Shown: positions 13,106-24,465 of the stretch, one piece after another
How positions within the stretch are numbered: the stretch's first letter is position 1
How the letters are laid out: each line of letters begins with the position of its first letter
Notes under the pieces: model-generated
Database searches by the model: none
The model's input: only the letters and a program-made list of their open reading frames with translations
What the model was told of the DNA's origin: nothing
Assembly: GCA_016801845.1 (NCBI GenBank)
Contig: CM028919.1
Location: 16,011,159-16,075,158 of the forward strand
Length of the DNA stretch: 64,000 nucleotides
Source of the DNA: Polydactylus sextarius
Taxonomy: Eukaryota > Chordata > Actinopteri > Polynemidae
Direction of reading: 5' to 3'
Made by a program: the position numbers and the translations under genes

Positions 13106-14231
13106 ATACTGAAGTACAGTGGTGAAGTATTAGTACTTTTTACTATACGTCACCAGGGATGATGAAAGCAGGTATTTTATCTGTTTGCTATCCTCCTCAT
13201 GATAAGTTAATCTAAATGTGAGGACAAGCATCAACATCACAAAAGAGATTCCCACGGAAATGACAGCGAGCTCTGTGAGAGGGAGGATCACAGGACGAGT
13301 AGATAAAGAGATTAAAACCATCCACAAACTGAGGACAGCTGGCTGCTACCACACCCTCCCTCCACCAGGGCCCCTCGCTGGGACTCAACATGGGTCCAGC
13401 GCCGCCATCACATCCCCCAAACCTTCACTTCAGGACTTTAAGGCTGCAACACAGGGCACAACATGACAGATTTATGGATTATATACGGTCGGCACCGGCT
13501 AAAAATAAGCTGTTTAGATTCGACGAGGGAACAGTGAAAGTGCATGTAGTGGAACCAGTGACCAGTTAACATTACTTGCCAAGTAAAACAACACACCCAC
13601 ATCACTAAAAATGGCATCATTCTGGTGGAGACTAAACCCTTCACAGTCCCAGTGGGACTGAAACGCTTCAAAACTGTCCACAGTTAAAGAAAACACAGGA
13701 GCTCTCTGCTATCTGGACTTAGAAACGCTGTCACGGAGCCACAAACAGACTGGTGTTTTTTGTCTGTAAAAAGACGCCCCGGGGCCGGGTCAAAAGGCTC
13801 CACTGTGTACGTATGTGATGGGTCAGAAATGAAGACATCACCGAGAGTGTGACCCCAACCTCAGGGGGGTGGGTTACTTTAACAAACAACAGCCTCCATT
13901 TAACCACACAACCAATGAAGATGCATCAAAACAGTCTCTTAAGTGTTATTAGAAATGAATGATCTCCATCTGATGACGACAACAACAGCCCAAACAAACT
14001 GTAGTTAACTGATTGGTCTATGAAACTCTAACTCACTGTAAAGACTGAATTACTCATCTAGAAAAGTTAAAAGAACAGCTTGATGTTTTGGGAAGAAATG
14101 TTCTGGTCAAAAAGACAAGATATGGTGATTTAACTGACTGAAAATAAATGAAGGATTATTACAACGTCAGTACAACATCGACTGAAACATCATCTGATCC
14201 TGGTTCTGTTGAATAAATTAAAGAACCAAAC
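13106..14231. other. Intergenic DNA between two family B copies
   Basis: No gene signal was recognised. Frames at 13130-13327, 13218-13466 and 13438-13696 overlap on opposite strands and look like chance. GC content rises around 13340-13440 and 13765-13880, without an evident exon. Confidence 0.45.
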
Positions 14232-14600
14232 TCTTCACAGACACATCAGTCTGTTGTTCAGAAAAATGATGAATCTGCTGATGTGGAACATCCTTCATCA
14301 CCAGTTGTTATAAAACCAGACGTTGGGTAAGTCTTGTAAAACAGTGTTTTTAATAAACTCTGGGTTCACTTACTAAGTTATCAGTACTTCAGTTTATGTG
14401 TAGGGACCCTATTCATGCTACTGCTGAAGTGAAGTGATATTTTGAGCTTTATTAGTGGTTAAAAAATGACAGTTTAGATACGTTTGGCTGACTGCCCCAT
14501 TTACTTTCATTGTTAACTATTTGGTTGTGAAAACAAAAGACGGTCAAACTGGATATTACTTCAACCAACGTAACATATCTGTTGAGGGGAGTTTGACTCA
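14232..14600 (+). mobile_element. Family B MITE, copy 2 (partial)
   Basis: It runs from CTTCACAGACACATCAG to GAGGGGAGTTTGACTCA. It contains the internal segment and the complete right arm, so it defines the right terminus of the family (complement TCAAACTCCCCTCAACAG). Confidence 0.9.
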
Positions 14601-15048
14601 TAGACAAGAAACTACAACAAGTTCATCAGTGATTCAAGGTATAAATTTGTGCTTTTGTCACTGATAATAAGGTTTCTATATATTATATAAGTAAACCTCT
14701 TCACAAAGAACCAGTGACAAACCCTCGGGCTTCACAAATATAATATGATCATATGGAAGTCTTACACAATCCTATCCATTATATAAACATGTTATCCAGT
14801 AGTAAACAAGTATGAGATTCCTACAACGAACAAGGTTCATCACAATATTTGGAACAAAAATAAGCAAAGTCTTATCCAGAAGATACATTATCTGGCCTTT
14901 AATCTCACCGACCACTCAGTGTGTCTGCTGATATATAACTTATCATCTCCTGTCTCCTCTGAGCTAAACATAGGCTGCTGTTTCTAAAAAAATCCCCTCT
15001 CTGGAGTGTGTGTGTGTGTTTGAAGCATTTCAATAATTAATTCAGTCT

Positions 15049-15080
15049 CTTTTCTTTTCTTTTCTTTTCTTTCCTTTTCT
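15049..15080 (+). repeat. (TTTTC)n pentanucleotide repeat
   Basis: About six TTTTC units with one TTTCC variant, forming a pyrimidine-only strand. Confidence 0.9.
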
Positions 15081-17699
15081 TGTGTGCGTACGCTCCAACA
15101 CGGGAACATCATGTTCTTACATTTTCAGATATTCCACAGTTAAATGACGTGTTTGTACATCTTAAAATACAAACCTCAGCACTTCCTCAACTGGACTTAA
15201 ATCATCTGGTTTCCTCTCTGTTGCAGTGGATGCTGTGGTCTTGGGTTGGGCTCAGGCTGGCGGCTGTGGATTAAGCTACATTTACATCTGTGAAGCCTGA
15301 ATTAGTTTGTCTGAGGCTGAGAAAAAGGCGTCTTCCGCACCTGTTTATCCCTGAGGCGTATGAGGGATTATCTAACGTGTGTTGGAGATAATATTATTCA
15401 GGACAGGTGCACAGATAGAAAACATAAACACGAAATGTTTCTCTGCTACTGAGGGGGACACGACTCATGATCCATGTGGAGCAAAAGGTCGAGCACAAAC
15501 ACTGCCGAGGTTGTGGGTTTAAATCCCAAATATGTCCCAGTTATAGTTCACCACACTAGTTAAAAAGTAAAGGTAAACAAGGCAGAGACTCTTGTCTTGA
15601 CTGTGGTGGATTTTGACTCTTTTTGTGGCAGTTTTGTTACAAAATTGATTGAGTTTCATCGTCCTTTTGATTTTTTCTGAAACATCAGATTTGTCCCATG
15701 ATTATTTTGCTATCTGGGCTGACTTTTTACTTTGTGAATAATTTAGTTTTTATACTTAATATAACATATTAAAGTGGTATATTTCTACAGTACAGGACTT
15801 TTATTGTGAGTTGTTCCAAAATAGTGCAAACATGACAAAAATATACAAACATTTCCAACAATTCCAACCTTTCAGTTTCCTTATATCACAGAAAAAGAAG
15901 AATGTATTTTGATAAAACACGATACTCACACCACAACTTTCTGTTTACTTTGTAGGACAAAAACACTTTACAGCATCAAACAAAAACTAAACCATAAAGA
16001 TTGAAAATCGTGGTGAAAATCGAGCATCACGTGACTTTGTTTTTATGTTGTTTTTATGTCATGAAGCAGTCATGAGATCGAGCCGTTAAAAGGCCGTTAA
16101 ATCTTTTTAACTTTGCTGGAAACTGTAATTAAATAGATTTTACTTAAACTTGTACGGGTGGATTTTAAAAATTAAAGACTTATTGAATAATAAAATGACA
16201 AGAATGAAGCAGAACATGATGATACTGTTTCATAAACACCAGAAACATTTCTCATTAATATTAGCTACACTTTATTTAGTCGAGGCGTCTCTTTAAAGAT
16301 GCTTTTTGTTTGATGTTGTGTACTTTATCCAGCCCTGTTTGCTTCATCCTAAAGCTATAAAAGTAAACCACTAACATGCCTTTAGGCCTCTAGGACCTCC
16401 TCACCCTTCGTCTTCTTCCCCCTCTACCCCCTTTTTTCTGTCTATTTCTGTCTTTTCCCTCATGGGGGTTGGATGCTTGATCTGTTCTGTAGAAACAGTG
16501 AACGTCTGAACCAAGCAGCAGATCAGAAACGAGTTAAAAAGAAAAACTAGTGGCCTGGATACGTCGGTTTGAGTCTCTCTGGGAATTTACTCACTACTCA
16601 GAAACATCAAAATCACACAGAAGAAGCAGCTTTCTCTCACTGATCATTCAATTTTGCTCCATATATTTTTACAACCTTGAAATGACTGAAATGACGTCTG
16701 TCTAGAAGCTTTGATGACTCTACACTCGTATGTTTCATCATTACATAAATGTTTTATGCTACACAAAGTGGGAACAGTACACCCTTCCTTTCATCTTTAT
16801 CGCGTGTATTCAGTGAACCGGGGAAATTCAGGGAGCGACGTCTCCTCAGTTTCAATCTCCTGCCCCTCTCTTTGTCTCCGTTACGCTTCGTAGTATCTCT
16901 GACCTCCACCACCACCACCCCGCCTCTCTGAGGGTTTGAGCCCGATTGTGCGACGCAGCTGAACTGGCAACAAACCTGCAACCACAGCAAACAACTGGAG
17001 GTGAACAGTAATGAACTCGTGTCCTCTGTGATGCACGAGCACAAGCTCTGGATGATATAACCAACACTTTACTACAACAACAAAAGCCCTGAGGTTCCCT
17101 CTGTATTGTGTGATGAACGACCCTGCAACAAAATCTAGTAGAAAAAGTCAGTAGCATTTCATGCTAGAACAATAAATGTCATCAATATATCTGACCGCAA
17201 TGAAAAAAAATACTGAGTTTAGCATTGTAGAAAACTATGAAACTTGCTAATATTCACATTTAAGAAGCTTGTACCAGTGGATATTGTTCCTATTAGAGGC
17301 CGACTACAGGATCCATGTGTATAATTGACCCGTGAACGTGCCCATGTACAGTTTTTCTCCCCCTCAGAGGCTGGTGAGTCTCCAACTGACCGTTGAGACT
17401 TGTTTCTTTCATAAACAGTGAAGTGAGATAAGGGGGAACCGGTTACAGGCACGCTGACGGGTGCTAATCACACAAGGACACAGATGTGGGAAATCAGACA
17501 GTCTGTTCCTGAAGCTGGACCTGGACTGTGTCACTGAGCAGACAGAGCAGACAAGCACCAATGTGTGAAATAGATGAACTCAGTCACTAGAGGCCCCGAA
17601 TGGAAAGAGACACGCTGCTGGAAGAACTGATAATGTCCAGTCAACGAGCTCTTTTAATCAGTCATCACAAGTGAATGTTACATCTACACGTCATTTGTT

Positions 17700-18020
17700 C
17701 TGAGGAAATTCAGTAGCGGTTTCTTTCTTCCCCTCCTCTGCCTGACTAATTTGTAATGAAGCCAACAATCCTTCTTAAGGGAAAGCTGATCCACCCGAGC
17801 CACGTTTCAGCGTCTTCTTTTGCCTAACAAATTCCTACGAGTCACTCACTATGAAAGGATGCATTGTGATCCAACCAAACACTGCCTACTCCTCTTGTGG
17901 AAAAGGGGAAAAAAAGAAGGGAAATGTGAGTGGATGTTGCCCCTGTGGACCAGGCCCAACACATGCCCATGAGCTTTTCCCGCCTGGTCTGATGTGAAAT
18001 TCTCAAGCTGGCCACAGAAA
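17700..18020. other. Candidate conserved element about 1.6 kb upstream of crip2
   Basis: A repeat-free, compositionally even block with ACTAATTTGTAATGAAG homeodomain-type cores and GAGTCACTCA near 17839, which contains an AP-1-like TGAGTCA/TGACTCA core on either strand. It is a plausible crip2 enhancer by position. Conservation is untested. Confidence 0.25.
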
Positions 18021-18864
18021 AAAGAGACGCTGCGTTCAAGTGCTGCTCGTAAAATCTAAAACTTGGAATACAGCTGTGAAAATGATGAAAGGCTTTACTG
18101 TCCTTGAAACTAATTTACATTACATCACTGCAGTTGTCAGGGTTGTTAAGTGGTAATTTCATTTAAGGTCAATTGGTTCAGCTGTGGATCCAGAAAATCT
18201 ACAAAGTCCAGAAGTCTGTGGAACGAATCCTTCAGAGGATGAAGCCTCTCGTGTCTGATTATATAGAAAAGTTACAGAAATAATATGTGAAAGAATAATT
18301 TAAAGAGAAATGTATAGCTCCAAGATAAATTAACAAACAGTTACGACTTTAACCACAAGTTAACAAGAACAAAACAACAAAAATGAGGAAACAAAAAGAT
18401 GCGACAGTTATTCAGAAAAAAGGAATCGTAGCTTTTTATAGGACGTAGTAGTTTGAAGACTTTGGTCCAAATGTTCAGAAAAACTTGCTGATTTCACAGT
18501 AGCTGGCTACGCAATTTACTAAAGATTCAACTTGCTACAAATAGTTTGTAATAGTAAGTTCACTGAGGAAAACTGCCACAATAAAAATGTGAAAGAAATG
18601 GCAAAAAAATATTCAGAACAAAAGATATTTGACAGTTTCATTTGGAAGTTGTAGCTTTTTGTAGTAAACTAGTAACAAGCTGTTTTTGGCTAAAGCTAGC
18701 AACATACCTAGCTAAACGGCTAATGTAGCCACAAGTATATTGATGGACACTGGTACAATAAAATACAGGAAAAACTTGTGTTTTGGTTTCTTTTACAAAA
18801 ACAAAGTAATCGAAACAAAATGATTATTAGTGTTTTTGTGTTTAATACAAACGTTGGACAAACA

Positions 18865-19025
18865 TTATGCTAAGAGCTAGCAATGCTAAGTGTTAGCGAC
18901 GCTAAACATGAGCTATGGTAAATGTTAGCAATGCTAAGTGCTAGTGACGCTCAGTCCTAGCGATGCTAAGTGTTAGCAATGCTAAATGTTAGCGATGCAA
19001 ATGCTAGCGATGCTAAGTGTTAGTG
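18865..19025 (+). repeat. GCTAAGTGTTAGC-type minisatellite
   Basis: About nine diverged copies of a 15-17 bp unit alternating GCTAA(G/A)TG and TTAGC(G/A)(A/C). Many units are near-palindromic (GCTAGC cores). Confidence 0.85.
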
Positions 19026-19373
19026 TGTTTTTGTTTTATAATTTAACATATGTTTGTATTTTATTTAGTTTAATTGTTTTCAGGAGACCAGAGGTATTTT
19101 ACATAAATGATTTTATTTATTTGTAATTATTATTTGATTTTTAATGAATAATAAATTCAATTTATTTCTTCATGTCAATAAATAATCGTTTGAAACAATC
19201 GATCAGCGCTACGTTCACACAAAAACAGAGAAAAAGGGAGTAAAGTAAAACAAAAGAAACAATAATAAAGTTTTTTATTTGATTTTATTTCACCAGTTTG
19301 TTATTGGCGCTTTTAGCTGCTGTTGAAAATTCGCGACTTTTCCAACGAGACCTGAAGTGGTCACGAGGAGGCG

Positions 19374-19391
19374 TGACGTCAGGGGCGGAGC
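19374..19391 (+). promoter_or_regulatory. crip2: crip2 promoter: perfect CRE plus GC box
   Basis: TGACGTCA at 19374-19381 is a full palindromic cAMP-response element. It is followed at once by GGGGCGGAGC, an Sp1-type GC box, 160 bases before the crip2 ATG. Downstream, CTAGCAACC near 19400 resembles an RFX half-site. No TATA box is evident, consistent with a CpG-type promoter. The start site is probably between 19395 and 19540. Confidence 0.6.
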
Positions 19392-19550
19392 TACGCTAAC
19401 TAGCAACCGTTGAGAGAATAGATGCTGCGGCTGCAGAGAGCGGAGCGGGACACTTGCTGTTGGAGAGAAGAAGAAGAAATAAACCTCCTGACGAAACAGA
19501 ATTAGAAACATTTAGACTTTAACTCGATCTGAACATCTGAACATCTGAAC

Positions 19551-19593
19551 ATGGCGTCAAAGTGTCCAAAGTGTGAGAAGACGGTGTATTTCG
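19551..19593 (+). CDS. crip2: crip2 coding exon 1
   Basis: Encodes residues 1-14 plus one base, containing LIM1 ligands C5 and C8. The donor is GTGAGT at 19594. An in-frame ATG preceded by GAAC is the first suitable start after the GC-rich promoter. Confidence 0.95.
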
Positions 19594-22500
19594 GTGAGTG
19601 ACACGTTTTCTTTGATCTCGGTTGTTTGTGACTTTGTTTCTTTTTGTTGTTGTTGTTGTTTTGACCCCGCAGCTAAAAGATAAAACCGATACTTTTATCA
19701 TTATTAACCCAGAATCAGCTGATCTTCATTCATTAGAAATATGTTTGTTTAACACAGATCAATTAAATTATGTTAAAAAGAATCGACTTTAACTAAAAAG
19801 TAGCAGTTTTTCTATTGAAATTTTATATGAAAACATGTATTTTTATGTTTTAAACGTGATGGTTATTAACAGTAGTTTAATATTAGATCCTTAAATGTCA
19901 ATATTACATTAGATTTTTAATCATTTAATGTAAAATCTGTAAATATTTAATTAAAGCAACATTAGTTTCTTAACTGTGCATTTCTCTCTCTTGGATAAAG
20001 GTTTATACTTTGAGCTGCAGATGTAAATGATTCACAGACAAGAAGATAAACTCAGGGAGTCAAAAGAAACAATGTAAACAAAAGCAAATGTTAAAACAAA
20101 TTTACCACAAAGAGGGAAAACCTGTCATTTCTTCAATAATTTCTCTTATTTTGACACTGATCTGACGCTTGGCGCTTGGTTTGTTGGTGTGTTTTTATTG
20201 GAGGGTTGTTGATGGGAAACAGTTGCCAAAAAAAAAAAAAAAAAAAAAACAGCCATATGCTGAGATTGCCCACACGGCAACATCAAGCTGCGTCAGTGGG
20301 TTGAAAATCTGTAAACATGCATCTTTTTACATCCTGGTAAACAGAGGTGAGAAAACACCCACGACAAGTATATGTCCTAAATCTCAGTGGCACAAAAATG
20401 AACATTTCTGCTTTTTTATCTGAAGGTTGAACATGTTAAAGGGAACATTCCTCCGTCGTATTGAACCTGAAGTAATCCTGTGTTTATGTTTGGCTTCATG
20501 CTGAGCAAAAAGAGAAAAAAGCTTTTCTAGGAGCTGATGTTTTCTACACTTTGTGAGACACATCAGAGCTGTCACGGGGTCAAAATCAATTATATGACTG
20601 GATGAAAGTCTTACGTAACAGGACATCACAGCAGCTGATCATCCACTGGCTGCATCCGCTCGCTGCTGTTCTTGTTGTTGTTGCACAAATAAGGTTTATT
20701 TTTTTCCTCTAATTCAGATTTTATGCTTCTGAATATTCATTTTGCTGCAGAGAGTGAGTCACAGCTCCTCGGTGATGTATGTTATTTTTATGTAACATTA
20801 CTGGGAGACTAGTGGAGTTATTTTTGGTTTGGGGTGTGCCTTGTTGGGTGGAGCGTTAATGATGATGATGATGAGGATGATGAATTGGGTGGAACTGGCT
20901 GCAGACGTCAAACTAGGGAGGGATGTAGACTGTGAAGTCAGGTGTTGGTGACAATATTAAAGTTTTTTAGGGAGGAGAAGACGTGGGAGAGGTCAGAGAA
21001 AAGCAGATGAACCTGAAACATCAACATGACCTCAGTGAGGAATCCACTCTTTACTTTACAGAGAAAGAAAGAGCAAGAAATTGTGTGTGAGTTGAGGTGA
21101 ATTTTTCAACTCTGCAGAACAGTTAAAAGTGAGAAAACAGACATGGATCCTGTGCTTCTGATCTGCACCACCACATCTGTTATCGATACAGAAAATGATC
21201 TGTTTCCCGTCGTCTGCTCCCAGTTTTCTGTCTTGTGGTGGTTGGTTTTCGTGGTGTTATACTGAGCAGTGACTGGCCCACCCTGCGCTTACCCACCTGG
21301 TCCTCCAGCTGGTGTTGCCCAATATTGGACTTGTGTTTTATTTATTTTTTATTTTCTTTAACTCTCTCTCTCTTTTACTTTACTGTCATCAAACGTCAGC
21401 GGTGAGCCGCAGTCTGGGATGGAAATTCTTTCAGTTTAATTATTTTCCGTGCGTTACTTTTTAACGGGCAGCTGTTTTTATAGAAACGACGGTTTCAACA
21501 TCACTTCTACATTCAAAGTGTTTGCAGAAGTTTGAAGTAGTAGTGAAAACCTTCAGCTTGTTGCTGGTAATGTGAACATCTTAATTGTAGGTTTGATTTT
21601 TTTTTTTCTCAAATTCCTATCGTCCACTTTGCGGCTTCACATCTGTTAGTTCCTGTGGTCCTCAGATGCCTATAATACACCAGGGACCACTCTGACGTGT
21701 GACCAGACCCAGTGGAAATACACTGTTAGCGTGTGAGAACACACAACACAGCATGGGATCACTAAATCTTCCAAATTCAACTCAGGGATCCAAACGGAGT
21801 AAAGCATCTTTGTGCAGCAAAGTGAATAAATGAAAGTCTAAAAAGGAGGAAATGTCTCTCTCTCTTCTCTTGTCGTCTTTTGCTTCAGGCCTTAAATTCC
21901 TCCTCCTCCTCTGATTTGGGGGGAAATGGGGTGGTTTGTCTTTACGGTTTGTCTTTATTTAAACGGAGACTCTCATGCATTATAATGAGAAACGACAAGG
22001 CTCTTTCTGTCTAACGCTGCACGTTTTGTGAATACCTTCATCCTCTCAGCCCGACGATACGAAGCGATGCTCTGTTTCCCACACACCTCTTTCACCCCCA
22101 AAACATCCACACAATACCCTTTTCCCCTCTCTCCTCCTCTGTAAAGACTAGAGGACCCTGTTTTCCACTTGGCTGCCCAGCAGGGGTTGTGTGAATGTGC
22201 CTTGTCAGTTATGTAACATCATTTCTTGAGTAGATGCCTCCTGTTCAGAGCTCGTTGCGTAACCTTTGCCAGCTACTGTGCTCCGGTCAATGAGAGTCCT
22301 TTTTCTCTGCCTTTTTGAGGCATAAATATGATCCTCTAATGGAGACGCTGTCAAGCTCGGTGCTGAAAGTCAAACTGCCTCCTCTCAACGCAGGTGAAAC
22401 CGCTCTGCTTCCTCCACTGAGACGACTGTTACATAACGAGAGGAACAAAGATTTACACTTTAAAACATTCTCATGATTTAAAAAAACACATAAATTTAAT

Positions 22501-24414
22501 ATGACAGTGATGTTATGAATCTGAAAAAGTTTAAACAAGTTCCACTAAAAGTTTTGACAATAATAAAATCAGTAAAACTACATTAATGGGGCTGAATATT
22601 TATGCAATCACTTATCTCACATTGAATATTTTTAGTTTTTTTTTTAATTAATTGATATTGATTTGTAGGAATCTGTTGTCACTTTCACATTTAGTAGTTT
22701 TTTTTCTAAATTTTCTGACTTCAAAACATCCGTCCAGGGGGGTGAAGACTTTATACAAACACTGTGTATATTTATTAAAGTGTTGAGGCTGTTTTAAATG
22801 TTTATTTTACATTAAATGTTTTTTTTATTTTTTAATTGATTGACACTTTCACATTTAGTTTTTAGAGTTTTTTTTTCTAAATTTACAAAAAAAAAAAAAA
22901 AAAAAAGCAACATTTTACCAACAAGAATACCTGTCCAGGGGGGTGAAGACTTTATGAAGTGTTGTGGCTGTTTTATTTTACATTAAATGTTTTTTATTTT
23001 TGTTTTTTAATTGACACTTTAACATCAATGAGGGTTTTTTTTTTTTTTTTGTAATTTTTTACCAAAAAACATCCGTCCACGGGGGGTGAAGACTTTAAAC
23101 AAACACTGTTTATATTTGTTGAACTGTTGAAGCTGTTTTATTTGTTTATTTTACATCAAATTATTAGAAATATTTAAATAATAAAAGGGTATTTTTTTTA
23201 AGTTTCTATGAGTCAAATTCATAGACCACAACATAGACCAGTTTTTGGTCCGGTCCAGACCAGACCAAAACCACATAGACCAGACTCTGGTCCACATCCT
23301 GAGACAACAGTAGGTTCAACAGGTCAGACTGTCTCCCTTAGTTTTCCTCCTTGTTACTAAAACAGTGAGAGTCCACACGGTTCGTCTGGTTTCTCGTCCT
23401 TTGTTGTGGTTGATACAGGTGTCGTTTATAAGTTTCAACATCACCACAAATCAACAATTAAAGTTAAATGTCAAACTTTGAAGTTATTTTACTTTACAAC
23501 TCTTTTTTTAAAGGATCAGTTCCTCTAGAACCACCTTCTCATGTAGACTGAGGATTTTATTAAACGTTTTACAAGACTCAGATGATTTCACTCAAACTCT
23601 GCTGTGATTTATTCCTCATCTGTCATGTGACTGATTATCCAGTTAGATACAAGACCTGAAGGTGCATTTTCTACTGATACAGACCGGCCTCCTCTCTCTG
23701 TGTCTCTTGAAGACGGTCCGCTGCTCTGTAAACGAGTCATGCACACCAGATCCTTCTGAAGTAGCTGGGACATGTTGTCCCCGACCGGTTAGAGGAGGGA
23801 CGTGGTGTCGGGGGGTAAGAGCAGCGAGAGCGTGGGGCAGCGTTTTAACCATCACAGGCAGGATGCGAGTTAACTGCAGCCCATTTACGTCAGCCGGCGG
23901 GATTCACAAGGTCGGCCTCTTTTTATTCACAGAGGGAGAGGGGGGGAGCCTGGGGAGGAAACCTCGCCTCGGCCGAGGCGACAGACGACCTCCACAGCTG
24001 AGTTTTGCCACAGGGTTGCATCAGCCACGAGGAGAACGGATCCAAATCCAAAATACATATTTCCAAGAGGCTTTTTAGCATCAGCCTCCACCCTGAACAA
24101 GTCAGCGAGCTGCATGCACTCACAGTGACCCTGAACTAATCAATCAGTGCTGAAATGTTCAGAAGCAAACCAGTGTCAGGGTCAAACACAACCACTTTAG
24201 AGTAGAAAATTATCTGTTAAACTTTCCTTTTAAACTCAGTGATTTGTTTATGATGTGAATTTCCTTGTGACGCATTTAGACTCCAAACAAACCAAAAAAC
24301 AAACAGAATCACTTTAAAATGATGTGACAGTCTCACATCTATCAAACTGGAACCAGAAAATGTTCTGGTTCCTGAAATTCACTTAAAATAATGATTCGAT
24401 TATCAATAGTTGGA

Positions 24415-24465
<51 letters not shown>

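Larger units (their letters stand above)
14601..19290. other. Intergenic DNA upstream of crip2
   Basis: No convincing gene. Opposite-strand frames at 16711-17157 overlap and lack domains. The stretch holds the TTTTC tract and GCTAGC-type minisatellite listed separately, a candidate conserved block near 17700-18020, and A/T-rich filler elsewhere. Confidence 0.5.

Noticed and set aside
15490..15545. tRNA-like or tRNA-SINE B-box (GGGTTTAAATCCC)
   Set aside because: The box departs from GGTTCGANNCC at the invariant positions and no A-box or cloverleaf pairing is evident around it.
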